A stretch of DNA of 64,000 bases, taken from the NCBI GenBank assembly GCA_032622095.1, contig CP136066.1, positions 62,278,609-62,342,608 on the forward strand. The letters are read 5' to 3'. This document shows positions 32,175-43,400 of the stretch, one piece after another; position 1 is the first letter of the stretch; each line of letters opens with the position of its first letter. Both the position numbers and the translations under genes were made by a program. Under the pieces are notes generated by a model. It saw only the letters and a program-made list of their open reading frames with translations, was not told the DNA's origin and did not search any database. The stretch comes from Siphonodentalium dalli (Eukaryota; Mollusca; Scaphopoda; Gadilida; Siphonodentaliidae).

Positions 32175-32575
32175 TATATGGACGAGACTATCCTATGCAC
32201 ATTCAGCTTTACAGAGGTTATACATTACCTTACTTTAATACAATTTATTATACTGTTCACTGCACAATGTACATTGATATGTTATTATGTATGCACACTG
32301 TCCTTATAAGGATGTTGTGCCAATTAAACTTATCTTACTATCTTATCATGACCAGCCCAAGCCCCTGATGTCTATCTGGAATGAAAAACATCAATAAAGT
32401 CGCAAATTTAATTATGCAATCATAAAAATAAAAATGTAAATTGCTGATATATATTTGACATACAGAAAGCAAATGAAAGAATGAGACACATACACAATAT
32501 TATGTCTCACATCATCGGCGAAGAAAATGAGAAGAGAGCAAACTAAACAAAGAGTTCTGACCGGCGAAAACCCTG
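32175..32575. other. No gene seen
   Basis: Spacer between a MITE and a MITE relative. Confidence 0.55.
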
Positions 32576-32781
32576 AGCCAATACATTCTCTTATACATGA
32601 GAGTCTCACATTGGGAGCCTCGCATATATAAGAGAACAGATTGGCCTAAGAATGTTGACATTGTAAGCCTGTGCATACTCTTAAATATTCTAGGCTCCAT
32701 ATGGGAGACTTGCAGATAAAAGAGAATGCACTGGCACATCATCTTTAATTCTGACGCATCCAAGCTCCCGTCACGGGTTAA
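32576..32781 (-). mobile_element. Diverged relative of the TTAA MITE
   Basis: Two palindromic modules are seen. One has ATTCTCTTATACATGAGAGT with CCTCGCATATATAAGAGAA. The other has GCATACTCTTAAATATTCTA with AGATAAAAGAGAATGCACTGG. The right border CCCGTCACGGG then TTAA (32778-32781) resembles the 16404 end (CCCTTTCTTGACGGG) read in reverse. The left border is not clear. Confidence 0.6.
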
Positions 32782-33109
32782 AGTATCGCGCCTGTGTTCG
32801 CGCTAGACTCAACCTAAAACCAAAACGCCAGAAACTGATGGTTTGTTTGCCAATCACGCGGTTAAATTTGGGAAAGAAGAGAGCCTCGATGGCCATAAAG
32901 GAAGTGGCGAAGACAAAGAAAGATAATGAGATATTAAAGAGCAAACTCCAAACAGTCCAATAACCAATCCAAAGATGAATTCGCAGGGTATGCCAAGTGA
33001 ACACCACAAGACGAAAAACAGTTATGATGTTAAAATGGGCCGGTCTCAATGGAACACGCATGTAATAAATTAGAGACCATCTACTGTTATGGAACGTCTT
33101 CGCAAACTG
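32782..33109. other. No gene seen
   Basis: A 118-codon minus-strand ORF over this stretch has no recognisable feature. Confidence 0.45.
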
Positions 33110-34065
33110 TGCACCACAATATCTCAACGATAATATATTTACATATGTACCACCGGGGCAGCTCAGATCCGAGGAATTAATGCTGTTAGTGTACCCAAAG
33201 GTTGATATAGTAGTTTTGGTGACATATCGGTTTCCATAGCCTCTAGACTCTCTGCAATTCTCTACCGTTGATCATCCACAACTGTTCTGGATATGATGAA
33301 TTCCAAGGTCGATTGAAAACTCATTTATGTTTTAACTCGTTTCACTCGAACAAACATAAATGATTTATAGAATAACAACTACGAATTGTATAACGAAGAT
33401 TTAATCTAGAAATTCAGGATAACGTTGGCTTCACATGAACTGTGCACATCCTATATACTGTTATCATTAAATAATCATAAAAGACCTATACTATTATGGC
33501 ATACTATAAATATGTATCAGGCAATGAAACTAAATGTTGCAGCCTATATTCTCGTATGTATTGATGATCAACTTTTTCAAAAGCTAATATATAATTGAAT
33601 GATCTACGTTACTACATGTGATGGGCCCAACCGTGCACATAAGAAGCTAAACGTAGAATGAGCGCTAGAATCTTGTTTACGTTCAAGCACACTTTAGAAC
33701 ATTCGAGAAACTCGTGCTGAATCGAGTCAATTATCAATCAATGCTTATCACGCGTGAACTACTATCGCCAATCACCCAGACATCGCCAATCACCCAGATA
33801 TGCCCCATCGATTTAACCACCGTCGATCTAATATTTTACATTAACACCCTGCTCTAAATAATTCTTCGTTGAACTTCAATAAAGTAATTTATTAACGGAA
33901 TTTTATTCTGAACATTTGAACGTGGAACCAGCTTCCAATGCGGACCACATAATTATCGCATTTTGAACATTAAATTTAGGAATTTGTTAATTTAATTTAT
34001 TTTAATGTTATCAAGAGCCTTGAAACCTCGATGATATGTGCGCTATACAAGAAATGTGTGATATG
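33110..34065 (+). pseudogene. L2/CR1-like LINE 3' end, plus strand
   Basis: The translation APQYLNDNIFTYVPPGQLRSEE and LMLLVYPKVD matches the last part of ORF2 seen better preserved on the minus strand at 34411-34767, but is frameshifted. The 3' tail ends CTTGAAACCTCGATGATATG then GCGCTATACAAGAAATGTG at 34018-34055, shared with the minus-strand copy. About 550 bases between 33350 and 33900 have no counterpart there and are probably an insertion. Confidence 0.75.
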
Positions 34066-34244
34066 ATATGCTTTCCGAAGTAAAGAATATGGTCGACAGT
34101 GCCGATTCTCATGGGAAGAAGAAGGCATTGTCTGCTGTAGCAGAACATGTGGTTAAGCGATACAAAGTCACCGATCGTCTAAGCAAAGAGACATTTATGA
34201 ACAAAAACTTGATGCCCAGAGTTATACACCGAGGTATATTCTAT

Positions 34245-34767
34245 GTATCATATGATATATCACACATTTCTTTTATAGCGCTCATGTCACCGAGGTTTCA
34301 AGGCGCTTGACAACAATTCATGTACAGTTGACACATGCAACAATTATGTAGCCCGCATTGAAATCTGGTTCGTTAGTATCACGCTCAAATGTTATATTGA
34401 ATAAAGGAGTTTACAAAATGCATTTGAATTCATCATATCCTTGACAGTTGCGGATGATCAACGGTAGAGCATTCCAGAGAAAAAACGACATGTCACCGAA
34501 ACTACTATCAACATTTGGGTACGCTAAGAGCATTAAGTCCTCGGATCTGAGATGCCTCGGTGGTACATATGCACACATCTTATCATTGAGGTATTGTGGT
34601 GCATAATGTTTTGATGACCTGTAAGTCATTGCGAACATCTTGAACTTAATTCCATCGGAACCGGGAAACCAATGTAGCGTGAGCAATGTCAGTGTAATCT
34701 GATCTGTAAGTGGTATCTTACACACCACCCTGGTCGCGGTGTTTTGTATTCGCCGAAGTCTCGACAT
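34245..34767 (-). pseudogene. L2/CR1-like LINE 3' end, minus strand
   Basis: A 118-codon frame from 34767 down to 34411 reads LRRIQNTATRVVCKIPL, LTLHWFPGSDGIKFKM, APQYLNDKMCAYVPPRHLRS and NALPLIIRNC. This is the standard C-terminal region of L2/CR1-type ORF2 after the RT. The 3' untranslated tail runs to about 34245 and carries the same GCGCTATAAAAGAAATGTG end as the plus-strand copy. The two copies lie tail to tail. The 5' part of the element is absent, as usual for LINEs. Confidence 0.85.
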
Positions 34768-34904
34768 TTATTTTGGTTGACACCATACATCAAAGAATTG
34801 CCGTTGTCCAAACGACTAGTGATCAAAGTATGCACTAATGCTTCTGTGGCAGATCTGGTCAGATACCGCCATATTCGAATGGTTTTCCCCTCTCACCCTC
34901 TATG

Positions 34905-35900
34905 CATCCTGACTCGAATGGCCCCACTTGTGACATCCTTAAACCACACAATTGGACTCCTGATACCATGGAGATGATTATTGTTAAGTTTGGTACTACT
35001 CGGCGACTAAATCAATTTTGATCAAATTTAGTGCTCACCCACCCCATCTCTCACAAAAAAACAGCACCAACATGGCGTTTTTAAATCACACGATCAGACT
35101 CCTCATATTATGGGTAAGAATGCGTATCACGTTAGTAGAAATTGGCGCTAAAATTATTGCGTATCAATTTTGGGGCCCATCTGCCTTTCAGTTCATCCCT
35201 GACTCGAATGAGGCCACTTTTGACAGATTTAAGCAACACCATTAGATTCCTCATACCATGAGGAAGATATTGTATAAGTGTGGTGGCAATCGGTAACTAA
35301 ACCCATTCTTATCCAATTGAGTGCCCCTCCCACAATCTTTCATCCAAACGATCCATATTTGGAGTCTTTAAATCGCACAATTATGGTCCTTGTATCATGG
35401 AGAAGAATATATATCAATTTGGTGGAAATCGGCGCTAAAATTAGTTTGATCAATTTGTGTGCCCCTCTCTCCTTCCGTGCATCCCTGACGCGAATGGGGC
35501 CACTTTTGACATATTTAAACAACACCAATAGATGTCTCATATCATGGGAAATATATATAAGTTTCGTGGCAATCGGCGACAAAGATTGTTTCTGCCACTC
35601 CCCCTTTTCTACATGTGACAACGGCGTTACCCCTAGTAGACCCGTTTGGTGCCATCTAGATGGTCCCTCTGAGCTAAACTTAGTTTATCAATGTTGGTGC
35701 CCCTCTCCCCTTCCGTGCATCCCTGACTCGAACGGCGCCACCTTTGACATAAATGAATTCATATCAGATTGCTTATATCATGGGGATGATTATATATAAG
35801 TTTCGTGGCAATCGGCGACAAAAATGTTTCTGCCCCTCCCCCCATTTCTACCCCTGACAACAACGGCGTCACTTTGGAAAATCCTAACACGCACCATTAT
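34905..35900. repeat. Diverged satellite with a unit of about 145 bp
   Basis: Phrases such as GACTCGAATGGCCCCACTT, TTGACATATTTAAACAACACC, CATATCATGG, TAAGTTTCGTGGCAATCGGC and GCCCCTCCCCC recur in order at roughly 145-base spacing (anchors near 34911, 35060, 35202, 35350, 35488, 35729 and 35865). ORFs across it, including one of 173 codons at 35278-35799, are repeat artefacts. Confidence 0.8.
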
Positions 35901-35940
35901 CTTTCTCGAAGAACACAGACAGACGGACAGACATGCGCAA

Positions 35941-36203
35941 ATATAGATATAGATAATATGAAGTAAATAATCTGCTTAGAATCGCCTCATTTTGTGTGGA
36001 TATTGTGCTTAAAATGAAAGCGTTTTAGTCACATTATCGACTCATAATAAGGCGATTCTAAGGTGATTACGTGCGGACAATGACACTATTAAGCCAACTA
36101 CGACTTTTCAAGTGTACGCATTTTCACTATGGCCCTCGCCATATAACGAAATAAGGGGTATGACCCCCTTATCTGCTTATTGCAGAATCAGATAATCACA
36201 TGC
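35941..36203 (+). repeat. Family B repeat, left half
   Basis: TCTGCTTAGAATCGCCTCAT, then GAAAGCGTTTTAGTCACATT, ACTCATAATAAGG, CATTTTCACTATGGCCC and TTATCTGCTTATTGCAGAAT follow the order seen in copies at 48.6 kb, 51.6 kb and 56.3 kb. The expected next block is found only after 38727, so the repeat is split by the element at 36204-38727. Confidence 0.7.
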
Positions 36204-37309
36204 GGCCGAATTCTGGTCCCTGGTCTAGACCAGAGTTTCATGTAAACTATAGTCTAGACCAGGCCGAAACCACGGTGATCGCGATATGTTACCCAGCTTC
36301 GAGGCGAGTAAGCTGGGATTATTGGTCAGCACTGGTCCGTATTCTCGTCTTTTTGAAACTCAGGTTTACGTAAACCAAGGTTTGCCTTCTTATTGTCATT
36401 CAAGCCTTTGTCGGTCTGTTCATAATTCGAACCATGTGGTAACGTACAAGTTCTGGTAACAGAAACATAAGTATTTTTTGGAAGCATTTATCTTTATGTT
36501 AACCAAATTGTAATTGTGTTATATTTGTATGTCGTGTAGAGTAAAGATTATAATTATATATGAACTGGACAAGATTTAATATAATCCATAATTATGTGTG
36601 TTATAGGTAATAGTCTGCAACTGAGACCTAGTCCCCCCCTGGTCTGAGATTTTTGTATAAACCGAGACTTGATCCTGAGACGAGAATAGCGAAGTCTGGT
36701 TTCGAGAATATATTTATGGTGCAGAACTCTAATGCGGATTATTAGTTTGATTGTAAGCCAGTCATTCGCACGATGGTGAATAGTTTGAGCAATCACAAGC
36801 TGGCTTTTAACTGGACATTAGAAATGATCTAGTGTAACTGTGTTTTATATAATGTCACCTATCATAACTGTAACAATCACGCGTGCGTGTACCCCGGTGA
36901 TTTGCTGTGGATGAGCATGGGCGACCCGGCATAACAGTGAATGGCACATCGGATTTTCATTTTCGTCTTTCATCTCATGGGCGGGATGCAGGGCTTTCCC
37001 GGCGTATTCATAAAATTGACGTTGCATGGAATGCTTCTTAATGGGGATTACTCTTACCGCCCATTCACGTAGATTATTCCAGTATTTTGAACAAGAATAA
37101 TACTGATGTTTTAAGTAATTTTATTTTAAACGTAAAGCGAACAAAAAAACAGTAAAGACGAAAAAAAAAATTACAAACAAAAAACAGAACCAGAAAAATA
37201 AATTACAAAAACAAAACAAAACAAACAAAAAAACAAAAGAATTTTTTTTTTTCAAAACATTAAAATAAAATAAAAACAAAACAAAAATAGAAGAAAAAAA
37301 ATCTAAATA

Positions 37310-37641
37310 TATAGAGGATCTCACATGAGTTTCTATTTTATACGGAATTTATCAACCGAGTTCACTAAATTCGATTTGAGCCGAGGTTTACCGAGGCTCA
37401 AATAGAATTTAGAGGACGAGGTTGATAAATTACGTATAAAATAGGACGAGTGTGAGATACCTTTTATCACATGATCAAATAAACCCGAAGCAACGCGAAA
37501 TATTCATCGAAAACAACAATCATAAACTACAGCGATCGCAAGTTATTTGAAGAACGCCGTGACGTCATCGCACGCGCTGATATTAAACGTGTCTATTACC
37601 GATAATTATGAAACTGCTTTTATGGCCAAATTATGTGATAA
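37310..37641 (-). mobile_element. Palindromic element E, copy 1
   Basis: The reverse complement matches 62754-63095 along its length. It contains an imperfect hairpin of about 110 bp (37332-37445) with arms such as TATACGGAATTTATCAACC and GGTTGATAAATTACGTATA, and TCGATTTGAGCCGAGG pairing with CTCGG-like sequence. The ends are TATAGAGGATCTCAC and TTATGTGATAA. No ORF. Confidence 0.85.
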
Positions 37642-37727
37642 ATAAATTTATGATTCTTTTATTTATACGCATTTGCTGAAAAATAAATACAAGAATGGAG
37701 TTTACTATCTTGTGTCCCTAGAAATCT

Positions 37728-38022
37728 CGGGGGCCCCGGTGGTTCAGTCGGTAGAGTGCCAGGTGCATTACACCGTCACAGGCCGTCCAGCGCTGACGAA
37801 GCTGGTTCGAACCCCGTCATAGGTAAGGTGACCGTAATCGTGTATCTGGGCAAGTTTGTCAGTTGCTTTCTGGGGATCGGTGGTTTCTACACGCAGTGGG
37901 ACGATTTCTCGGTGAAATTAAGCCTCTGCGTGATCTTTCCTCCACCCGTAAAATTGACAACGTCGTGTGTGGCCTAGCGGCTATATCGACGATAAACCCT
38001 AACAAACCAAACCAAACCCTAG
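37728..38022 (+). mobile_element. tRNA-derived SINE
   Basis: The head has a polymerase III A box (TGGTTCAGTCGG, 37740-37751) and a B box (GGTTCGAACCCC, 37803-37814), about 50 bases apart as in tRNA genes. The body (GTTGCTTTCTGGGGATCGGT, CTCTGCGTGATCTTTCCTCC, GACAACGTCGTGTGTGGC) resembles the conserved central and tail domains of invertebrate SINEs. It ends in an AAACC-rich simple repeat. There is no 3' acceptor stem to pair with the 5' end, so it is not a tRNA gene. Confidence 0.8.
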
Positions 38023-38727
38023 AATCTCTGAGAAATTCTTATTTTAACGTACATTTTGTTAATCGTCCTTGTTCCAGTAATGTCTTACCATTTGGATTCT
38101 TGGAAATTGGAATGATGGCAACTGAAATGATGGGCGCAATTGTTTTTAGCCCATTATATGTTTGGGTCGAGATTTAAGGGCGGTCTCTGAGACTGATTAT
38201 TCGGTGCATCGGGAGGTAGTAATGGTATAAACAATGTATAGCCACGTTTAGGCCATGAGTGGTTCCATCGGCCGTGAAACAAGTGTTTTTTTTACTCAAC
38301 TAAAACATTTACTCAAACCGCTGACATCAAAATAGGTTATCATAATAAATAAACATAAAGGTAGGGTCGTGGCGACATGGGAACTTGGGGTGTCTCACCC
38401 CCCCCCAAATTAGGATGGAGCGGATTGGAAATATGGACAACACCCCCACCATCCACATGGAGACACTCCAATCACATGCCTGTAAAGACGACACACCGCA
38501 CGTGTTCGGTGATAACCCGTTACATTAATGCTCAACTATTCGCGACGTGAACGCAATCATATTGTTCGAGCACCAAGCGTGCCTTTGTCCGTCGATACAC
38601 CGATCGTCGTTGATTGAACAATAACCCGCCTAATCTAAATCGAGACCAGGTGGTTTCGCGAGACCAGGTCCAGACATGGAACACCGTGATTATTAGGGTG
38701 GTCTAGACCAGGGACCAGAATTCGGCC

Positions 38728-38800
38728 GATGGTGTCCCTATTTCACATTATACGTCGATTATGTGCGTATTTGCCCGACGATATGTTGATCGAACACAAC
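38728..38800 (+). repeat. Family B repeat, right half
   Basis: CCTATTTCACATTATACGTC, then GATTATGTGCGTATTTGCCC and GACGATATGTTGATCG, correspond to the family B stretch 'cctatgtgcatattataggtagattatgaacc...gaggatatgttgg' at 48830 and 56560. It continues 35941-36203. Confidence 0.6.
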
Positions 38801-39127
38801 AGTGAAGGGCACCATAACCATTCATCAGATCACAGTTAACAGCTCCGATCACTTTATAACGAAGGAAACATCATGCTATTGTGCCTTGTGCATCTCTAAG
38901 AATATATGTTCTTCGTGGAAATTTCACACGACGGATGATAGGTATGGTCAATGTGGGAGTCGGGAGAGCATGGACAAGTTACAAAGTTCCCGGTTGACAG
39001 ATGACTGACTCGATAGCTTTTCACTGGTAAAATCGCTCCGTTCGCCGGTAGCATACGCCGCTTATCTGCCGGCAATCAGCGGTCGTCCATTTGACCTACC
39101 AGGGTAGCAGTAATACCAGATATACTA
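38801..39127. other. No gene seen
   Basis: A 68-codon ORF at 38802-39008 has no recognisable motif. Confidence 0.5.
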
Positions 39128-41135
39128 TATAGAGAGATACGACACTCCCATACAGCTCTATGTAATTAATTTGCTCTCTTAGCGTGGGTTTCTTAGAGGG
39201 TCTCTATGCCAGGAGAGATGGCTGGCAATAGAAAACTAATAGGGAATAAACCATGTTTTATCACATAATCTGTCATGTTTGTCCAGTGCCGGTTTTAAAG
39301 ACAAAAAAAATCACATACACGCTCATGTGGGTGGAGATGAGAAAATTGATACTTACATGTATTTACAGATGACAAATTTTTAGTAACTTTCTATCCTTGC
39401 GATTCGTTGTTTTCTGTTTAGTGTCGTGATGTTGGAATTTCAATGTTGCATGGATTCTCAGAATGATAAATAGATCCGTGATATTCTTGCCAACTGAATC
39501 ACAACATTGGAATTTCACATCCATGGAACCATGCATGGATGCTCTCAGCCTTGCATGTATCTTGCCAATGTACATTACATTTGGAAAAAGGGTGACAAAT
39601 ATTCCTTCAGGGAGAGTGAATTTCATGAAGGTTTCGTCAGTCGGGATTTTGAGTCCGCCATATTCTCCCCTGGGTTGAATAATGTCTTTCAGAGAAGTGA
39701 ATATTTTTTTTATCTCACCATCTGATTGCTTTTTCCCCACAATTAAATGATCTGCACAATTGCAGCTTGTGTGGTTTTTATGTTGTTTTAAAGATGCAGT
39801 ATCCTGCAATGTACATTAATGCATTAGATATCGGCAATGACACAATATCACTAATGCCTGTGGCAATTTGTGCTGGAGAGTCTTGGGGTACTTGAAAATC
39901 CAAATAATTTGGTTGGCTGGATTGTTTAGTACAGAAACTCCCGATGATAACTAAAATCTTGTCTGCATCATCGATGCAATTTTATGTTTTCGGCGGTTTT
40001 AGTGTTTCAGTGACAAAGCATTTCCTGAATGAATTGGCGAAGTGGTCAGCCTCTGGATTGTCCCGAAATCCACCTGAAGATCTGTTACCTGAAAACAGGT
40101 TCTCTAGATAATCCTGATTTAGTCTGTTAGTAAGGAGGTATTTAAGTCCGTCTTCAGATAGTGGCTTCCAAAGTTCCAACAGACAAGCGATGGAAACTTT
40201 CCATCCATTTAGGAAGCTCCTTCTTGTTTCCAATTGGTCTCATTTTCTCCATTTTTAAATATAGTAAACCTCTTTATTTATACACACACCAGTATATATA
40301 ATACAACTGATTTGTGTATATGTAAATTATAATGGGCTATGTACATGTGTACATTGAAATATTTCTCCGATTATATTGCTACATATGGCAAAAAATGCTA
40401 TATAAGGTCAAAGTTGGAATTTGAAAATTAGCTCTCGCAAAATCTATTTTATAGTTGTTGTGTAAATTATCTATATAATTGTGAACTATCAAATAAATAA
40501 CACCTTGCTTGTCATTCTTCCATCTGGCATTGGCACAATTGATGCAATGTGTTTTGGACTTTTTTGGTGCTTTTTCCAGGAACGTGGTGATCGCTTCGGT
40601 ATCCATTTGGAGTCTTACTTTCTACACAGGTACCGAGTGTATATCATTTTCTATAAACAGCCTTTATATACATTATGTACCCCACAATTCTGGCCATGGA
40701 TTTCCTCTATGTGGGAGGCATTTTAATAATTCCCCTATAGATTCTCATATATATCACATACGAAAAAAGAAAAAGTAGACCTTTCTTGTGTTTCGGAAGT
40801 AATATATTCACAATCAGTGGCATATGTATGCCACCTTAGTTGATATGTTTGCTTATAACCCACACATATTTTCCACCAATTCCGGTCATAACTCTTATGT
40901 TATCAGCATTATTCACCAGAGCCACACACATTTTTAATTATCTGAACTGATAAGAACACAGTGCTATGTTTCCTCAATTTTATATAAGTGAAATGATTTC
41001 ATTCATGCTGTTAATTGAAACTTAATCATCGTTTTATATAATGTAGGTAGAGGTTTCCAATGCAATTTCATTAGAGACCCAGTGCCCCAGCGGAGGTAAT
41101 TACAGGTTTAGCGCTGAGTGTCGTATCTCTCTATA
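39128..41135 (-). mobile_element. P-element-like DNA transposon, about 2.0 kb
   Basis: TATAGAGAGATACGACACTC at 39128-39147 is the exact reverse complement of 41116-41135, and a TGTAATTA block follows inside both ends. Between them, on the minus strand, are transposase pieces resembling the C-terminal half of P-element/THAP9 transposases. The element is shorter than an autonomous P element (about 3 kb) and lacks a recognisable THAP domain, so it is internally deleted or decayed. The exact outer ends and an 8-bp target duplication could not be fixed. Confidence 0.72.
39363..40606 (-). pseudogene. P-element/THAP9-like transposase, C-terminal fragments
   Basis: Reading from high to low coordinates there are three pieces. 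40379-40606 contains HCINCANARWKNDKQG. 39982-40233 reads FLNGWKVSIACLLELWKPL and LKYLLTNRLNQDYLENLFSG, with RSSGGFRDNPEADHFANSFR. 39363-39809 has CNCADHLIVGK and LKDIIQPRGEYGGLKIPTD. The second piece is the signature LTxxLxQDxLExxFSxIRxxGG...NP of THAP9/P transposases. The third fits the later 'LxxLKxxGGLxxPS' block. Stops and frameshifts separate all three, so no functional enzyme is made. Confidence 0.75.
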
Positions 41136-41320
41136 AAGTAACTGTGTGGATTTACTATGAATTGTGCAATGGTAACAGCATCGCGACAATGCGTTCTACA
41201 TAAATCTCACCACAATGGTGGAAAGTCGGTCAACTGAGAATTAAGCAAGCACTTACGCGCTGGAATTACCATATGGTCGCCTGTGTTGTATATACTTTGG
41301 AGAGTGTCTAGACTGTACGA

Positions 41321-41826
41321 ATGAAAAAACACAGAATATTATGCAAATTTCAAACAAGCAACCATAAACTCCCAGTCGAAATGGGTAGATGGCATGATAT
41401 TGAAACTGAAGAACGCATTTGCACGTTATGTGCTTCTGAAGACGTTGGCGATAAATTCCATTATCTGTTCAAATTCGAGAAATTTAAAGATCCGTCTCTT
41501 GCCAATAGAATTCGCAGAAAATCCAAATGTAATAATTATGAGGAAACTACACAAAAGCAAAACCATTATTGCGACTTATATTTCTTATACTAAGACAAAT
41601 ATTCAAATAAGCTCCTTAGGTATACATATCATATAACGTACACGAAAGTCCATGCATTAGAATAATTATAAAACTTAAATCCATTGAAGTATATATATGT
41701 ACATGTATGGTGGCCAAATTATATGATATGGATGAAAAAGTACATTATTTATTTTATTTGTATATACTTAATATATTTATCTCAAGCGTTTGTTAAGGAA
41801 ATGAGAAATAAATGAATTGAATTGAG
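41321..41826 (+). pseudogene. LINE ORF2 C-terminus and 3' tail
   Basis: The 90-codon frame reads RILCKFQTSNHKLPVEMGRW, ERICTLCASEDVGDKFHYLF and KFEKFKD. This is the late ORF2 block 'LxKFRxSxHxLxIExGR...ERxCxxCxxxxVEDExHFLxxC' with the zinc-knuckle Cys pair (one ligand appears replaced by Lys). The next few codons continue in a second frame. Downstream AT-rich sequence ends in AAATAAATGAATTGAATTGA, a simple-repeat tail typical of such LINEs. Confidence 0.75.
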
Positions 41827-41829
41827 AGA

Positions 41830-42156
41830 ACCATTTACTGACACAGTCCTGGTTAGCGTGATATTTCAATTGATACAATTTTGCAGTGTTTTGCCAAACA
41901 AACTCAATCAGCGCCATGAAACTACGTCACTGATGTAATCTCTAAACCATCGCTTCAGATGTCCGGATAGCTGCAATCTAGACTCACGCAGTGGATTAGC
42001 TAGATATGTATTGCAGGAGTTATTGTACTGAAAGGGATTATGTGCATTTTGCGAACATCGACTAAATGGTTGAGGTGTGTTTGATGTTAAAATCGCGGCA
42101 TTGTGAATTTCCAAAGCTCATGTACTAATTATCCCGCCAGACAACGTTTATATCTT
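41830..42156. other. No gene seen
   Basis: Spacer before MITE copy 3. Confidence 0.55.
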
Positions 42157-42619
42157 TTAAAGAACTTTAGAAGCAAAAGCCTACATATTAACCCTTTACC
42201 CAACAAACCGGCCAAAACCGGCCAAATAAAGCTTCAACAGCCTAAAATATCTTGGGTCTGTCTCAATAAAACCATACAAATATGGATATCATTGGAACCG
42301 GCTCATTGACCACATTGTGATAGTTACAGTTATGCCCTGTGCCAATGCATTCTCTTATATATGCGAGTCGACCATAGGTCGCCTCGCATATATAAGAGAA
42401 TGCATTGGCCTAAAAAAAAATCTTTTTTTAACACTTTTTACCATTTTTTATTACATTCTTTAACAATTTTATAATTTTTAATGTGTTAAGCCAATGCATT
42501 CTCTTATATATGCGAGGCGACCTATGGTCGACTCGCATATATAAGAGAATGCATTGGCACAGGGCCGTTCTGTTGGGTAAAGGGTTAAAGAACTTTAGAA
42601 GCAAAAGCCTACATATTAA
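42157..42619 (-). mobile_element. TTAA MITE, copy 3, with 35-bp flanking direct repeat
   Basis: The element proper is 42192-42584 in inverse orientation to copy 1, with both 13-bp ends and both palindromes. The flanks 42157-42191 and 42585-42619 are an identical 35-bp direct repeat that starts and ends with TTAA (AGAACTTTAGAAGCAAAAGC in between). Confidence 0.93.
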
Positions 42620-42719
42620 ATTAATATCGTATGTTCATGGCCCTAATCGTTGTTTTTTGACACTGGAATCAAAGCCAAGGGCGAAGAGCCGAGGATATAC
42701 CAGAGCAACATATCCTCGC

Positions 42720-43050
42720 CCAAATATGCATATACTCGACCTATAATGTGAAATAGGTACATAATGTGATTATTTGATTATGAAATAGGCAGATCATGGA
42801 TCATATCCGCGCGGGCCATAGTGAAAACACATGTTAAAGAGCGTGAACCTGAAAAATCGTGAGTTGGCTTATTTGTGTAATTTTCCGCACATAATCTGCT
42901 TAGAAGCGCCTAGTTACGAGTCTATAATGTGACTAAAACGCTCTTATTTTCAGCACATTATAGACTCAAAATGAGCCTTTTATAAGCAGATTATCTACCT
43001 AAAACAAGTTATTGCATAAGCAGATAATGTGCGGATTTTCGGAAGAACAG
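42720..43050. repeat. Family B-related fragment, rearranged
   Basis: Contains CCATAGTGAAAACACATG, ATCTGCTTAGAAGCGCCTAG, GACTAAAACGCTCTTATTTT and ACTCAAAATGAGCC, motifs of family B but partly in inverted order. TAATCTGCTTA and TAAGCAGATTA form an inverted pair. Confidence 0.65.
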
Positions 43051-43400
43051 CCTGAAAAGAATGTTTCGGTGAAGCGCGGACAAACGATTTTCTTGTCAGC
43101 CCATTTTTGCCACATTATTTAGAAATTGCCACATTCTATCAGTGTCTGCAACATGGACAGCTTTTGATATCGATAGGAAAGCATTTAGTAATTAATTAGT
43201 CACGCCTCTTTACTGTGGTTTATCTTATAACAATAAACAAATAAGCGAACAATAACATTTTAGAAGAGTTTCTTCATCAGAATGGTACAGAGAAACAAAG
43301 AGGATTATATATGTAAACACCGCCACAATAGTTACTAATAATCCCTCCATTCGTAGCTACATACTAATGCTGTCAGATTAACTGCATCTTGATAGAGGTG
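43051..43400. other. No gene seen
   Basis: Spacer between a family B fragment and MITE copy 4. Confidence 0.55.

Larger units (their letters stand above)
36204..38727. mobile_element. Element bounded by perfect 29-bp inverted repeats
   Basis: 36204-36232 and 38699-38727 are exact reverse complements, starting GGCCGAATTCTGGTCCCTGG and continuing TCTAGACCA. Family B sequence is interrupted exactly at these ends. Inside are a GGTCTAGACC-type second motif, an A-rich low-complexity stretch (37130-37300), a palindromic element (37310-37641) and a SINE (37728-38022), but no transposase. No target duplication is obvious. I infer a non-autonomous DNA transposon that received later insertions. Confidence 0.65.

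Noticed and set aside
32771-33127. 118-codon minus-strand ORF
   Set aside because: Overlaps a MITE-relative border and a LINE fragment on the other strand; no recognisable domain.
35278-35799. 173-codon ORF
   Set aside because: Lies within a diverged ~145-bp satellite and changes character from unit to unit.
37728-37820. tRNA gene
   Set aside because: A and B boxes are present, but the acceptor stem does not close and a SINE body follows.
39463-39725. Plus-strand ORFs over the P-like transposase
   Set aside because: Antisense shadows of the minus-strand transposase pieces.
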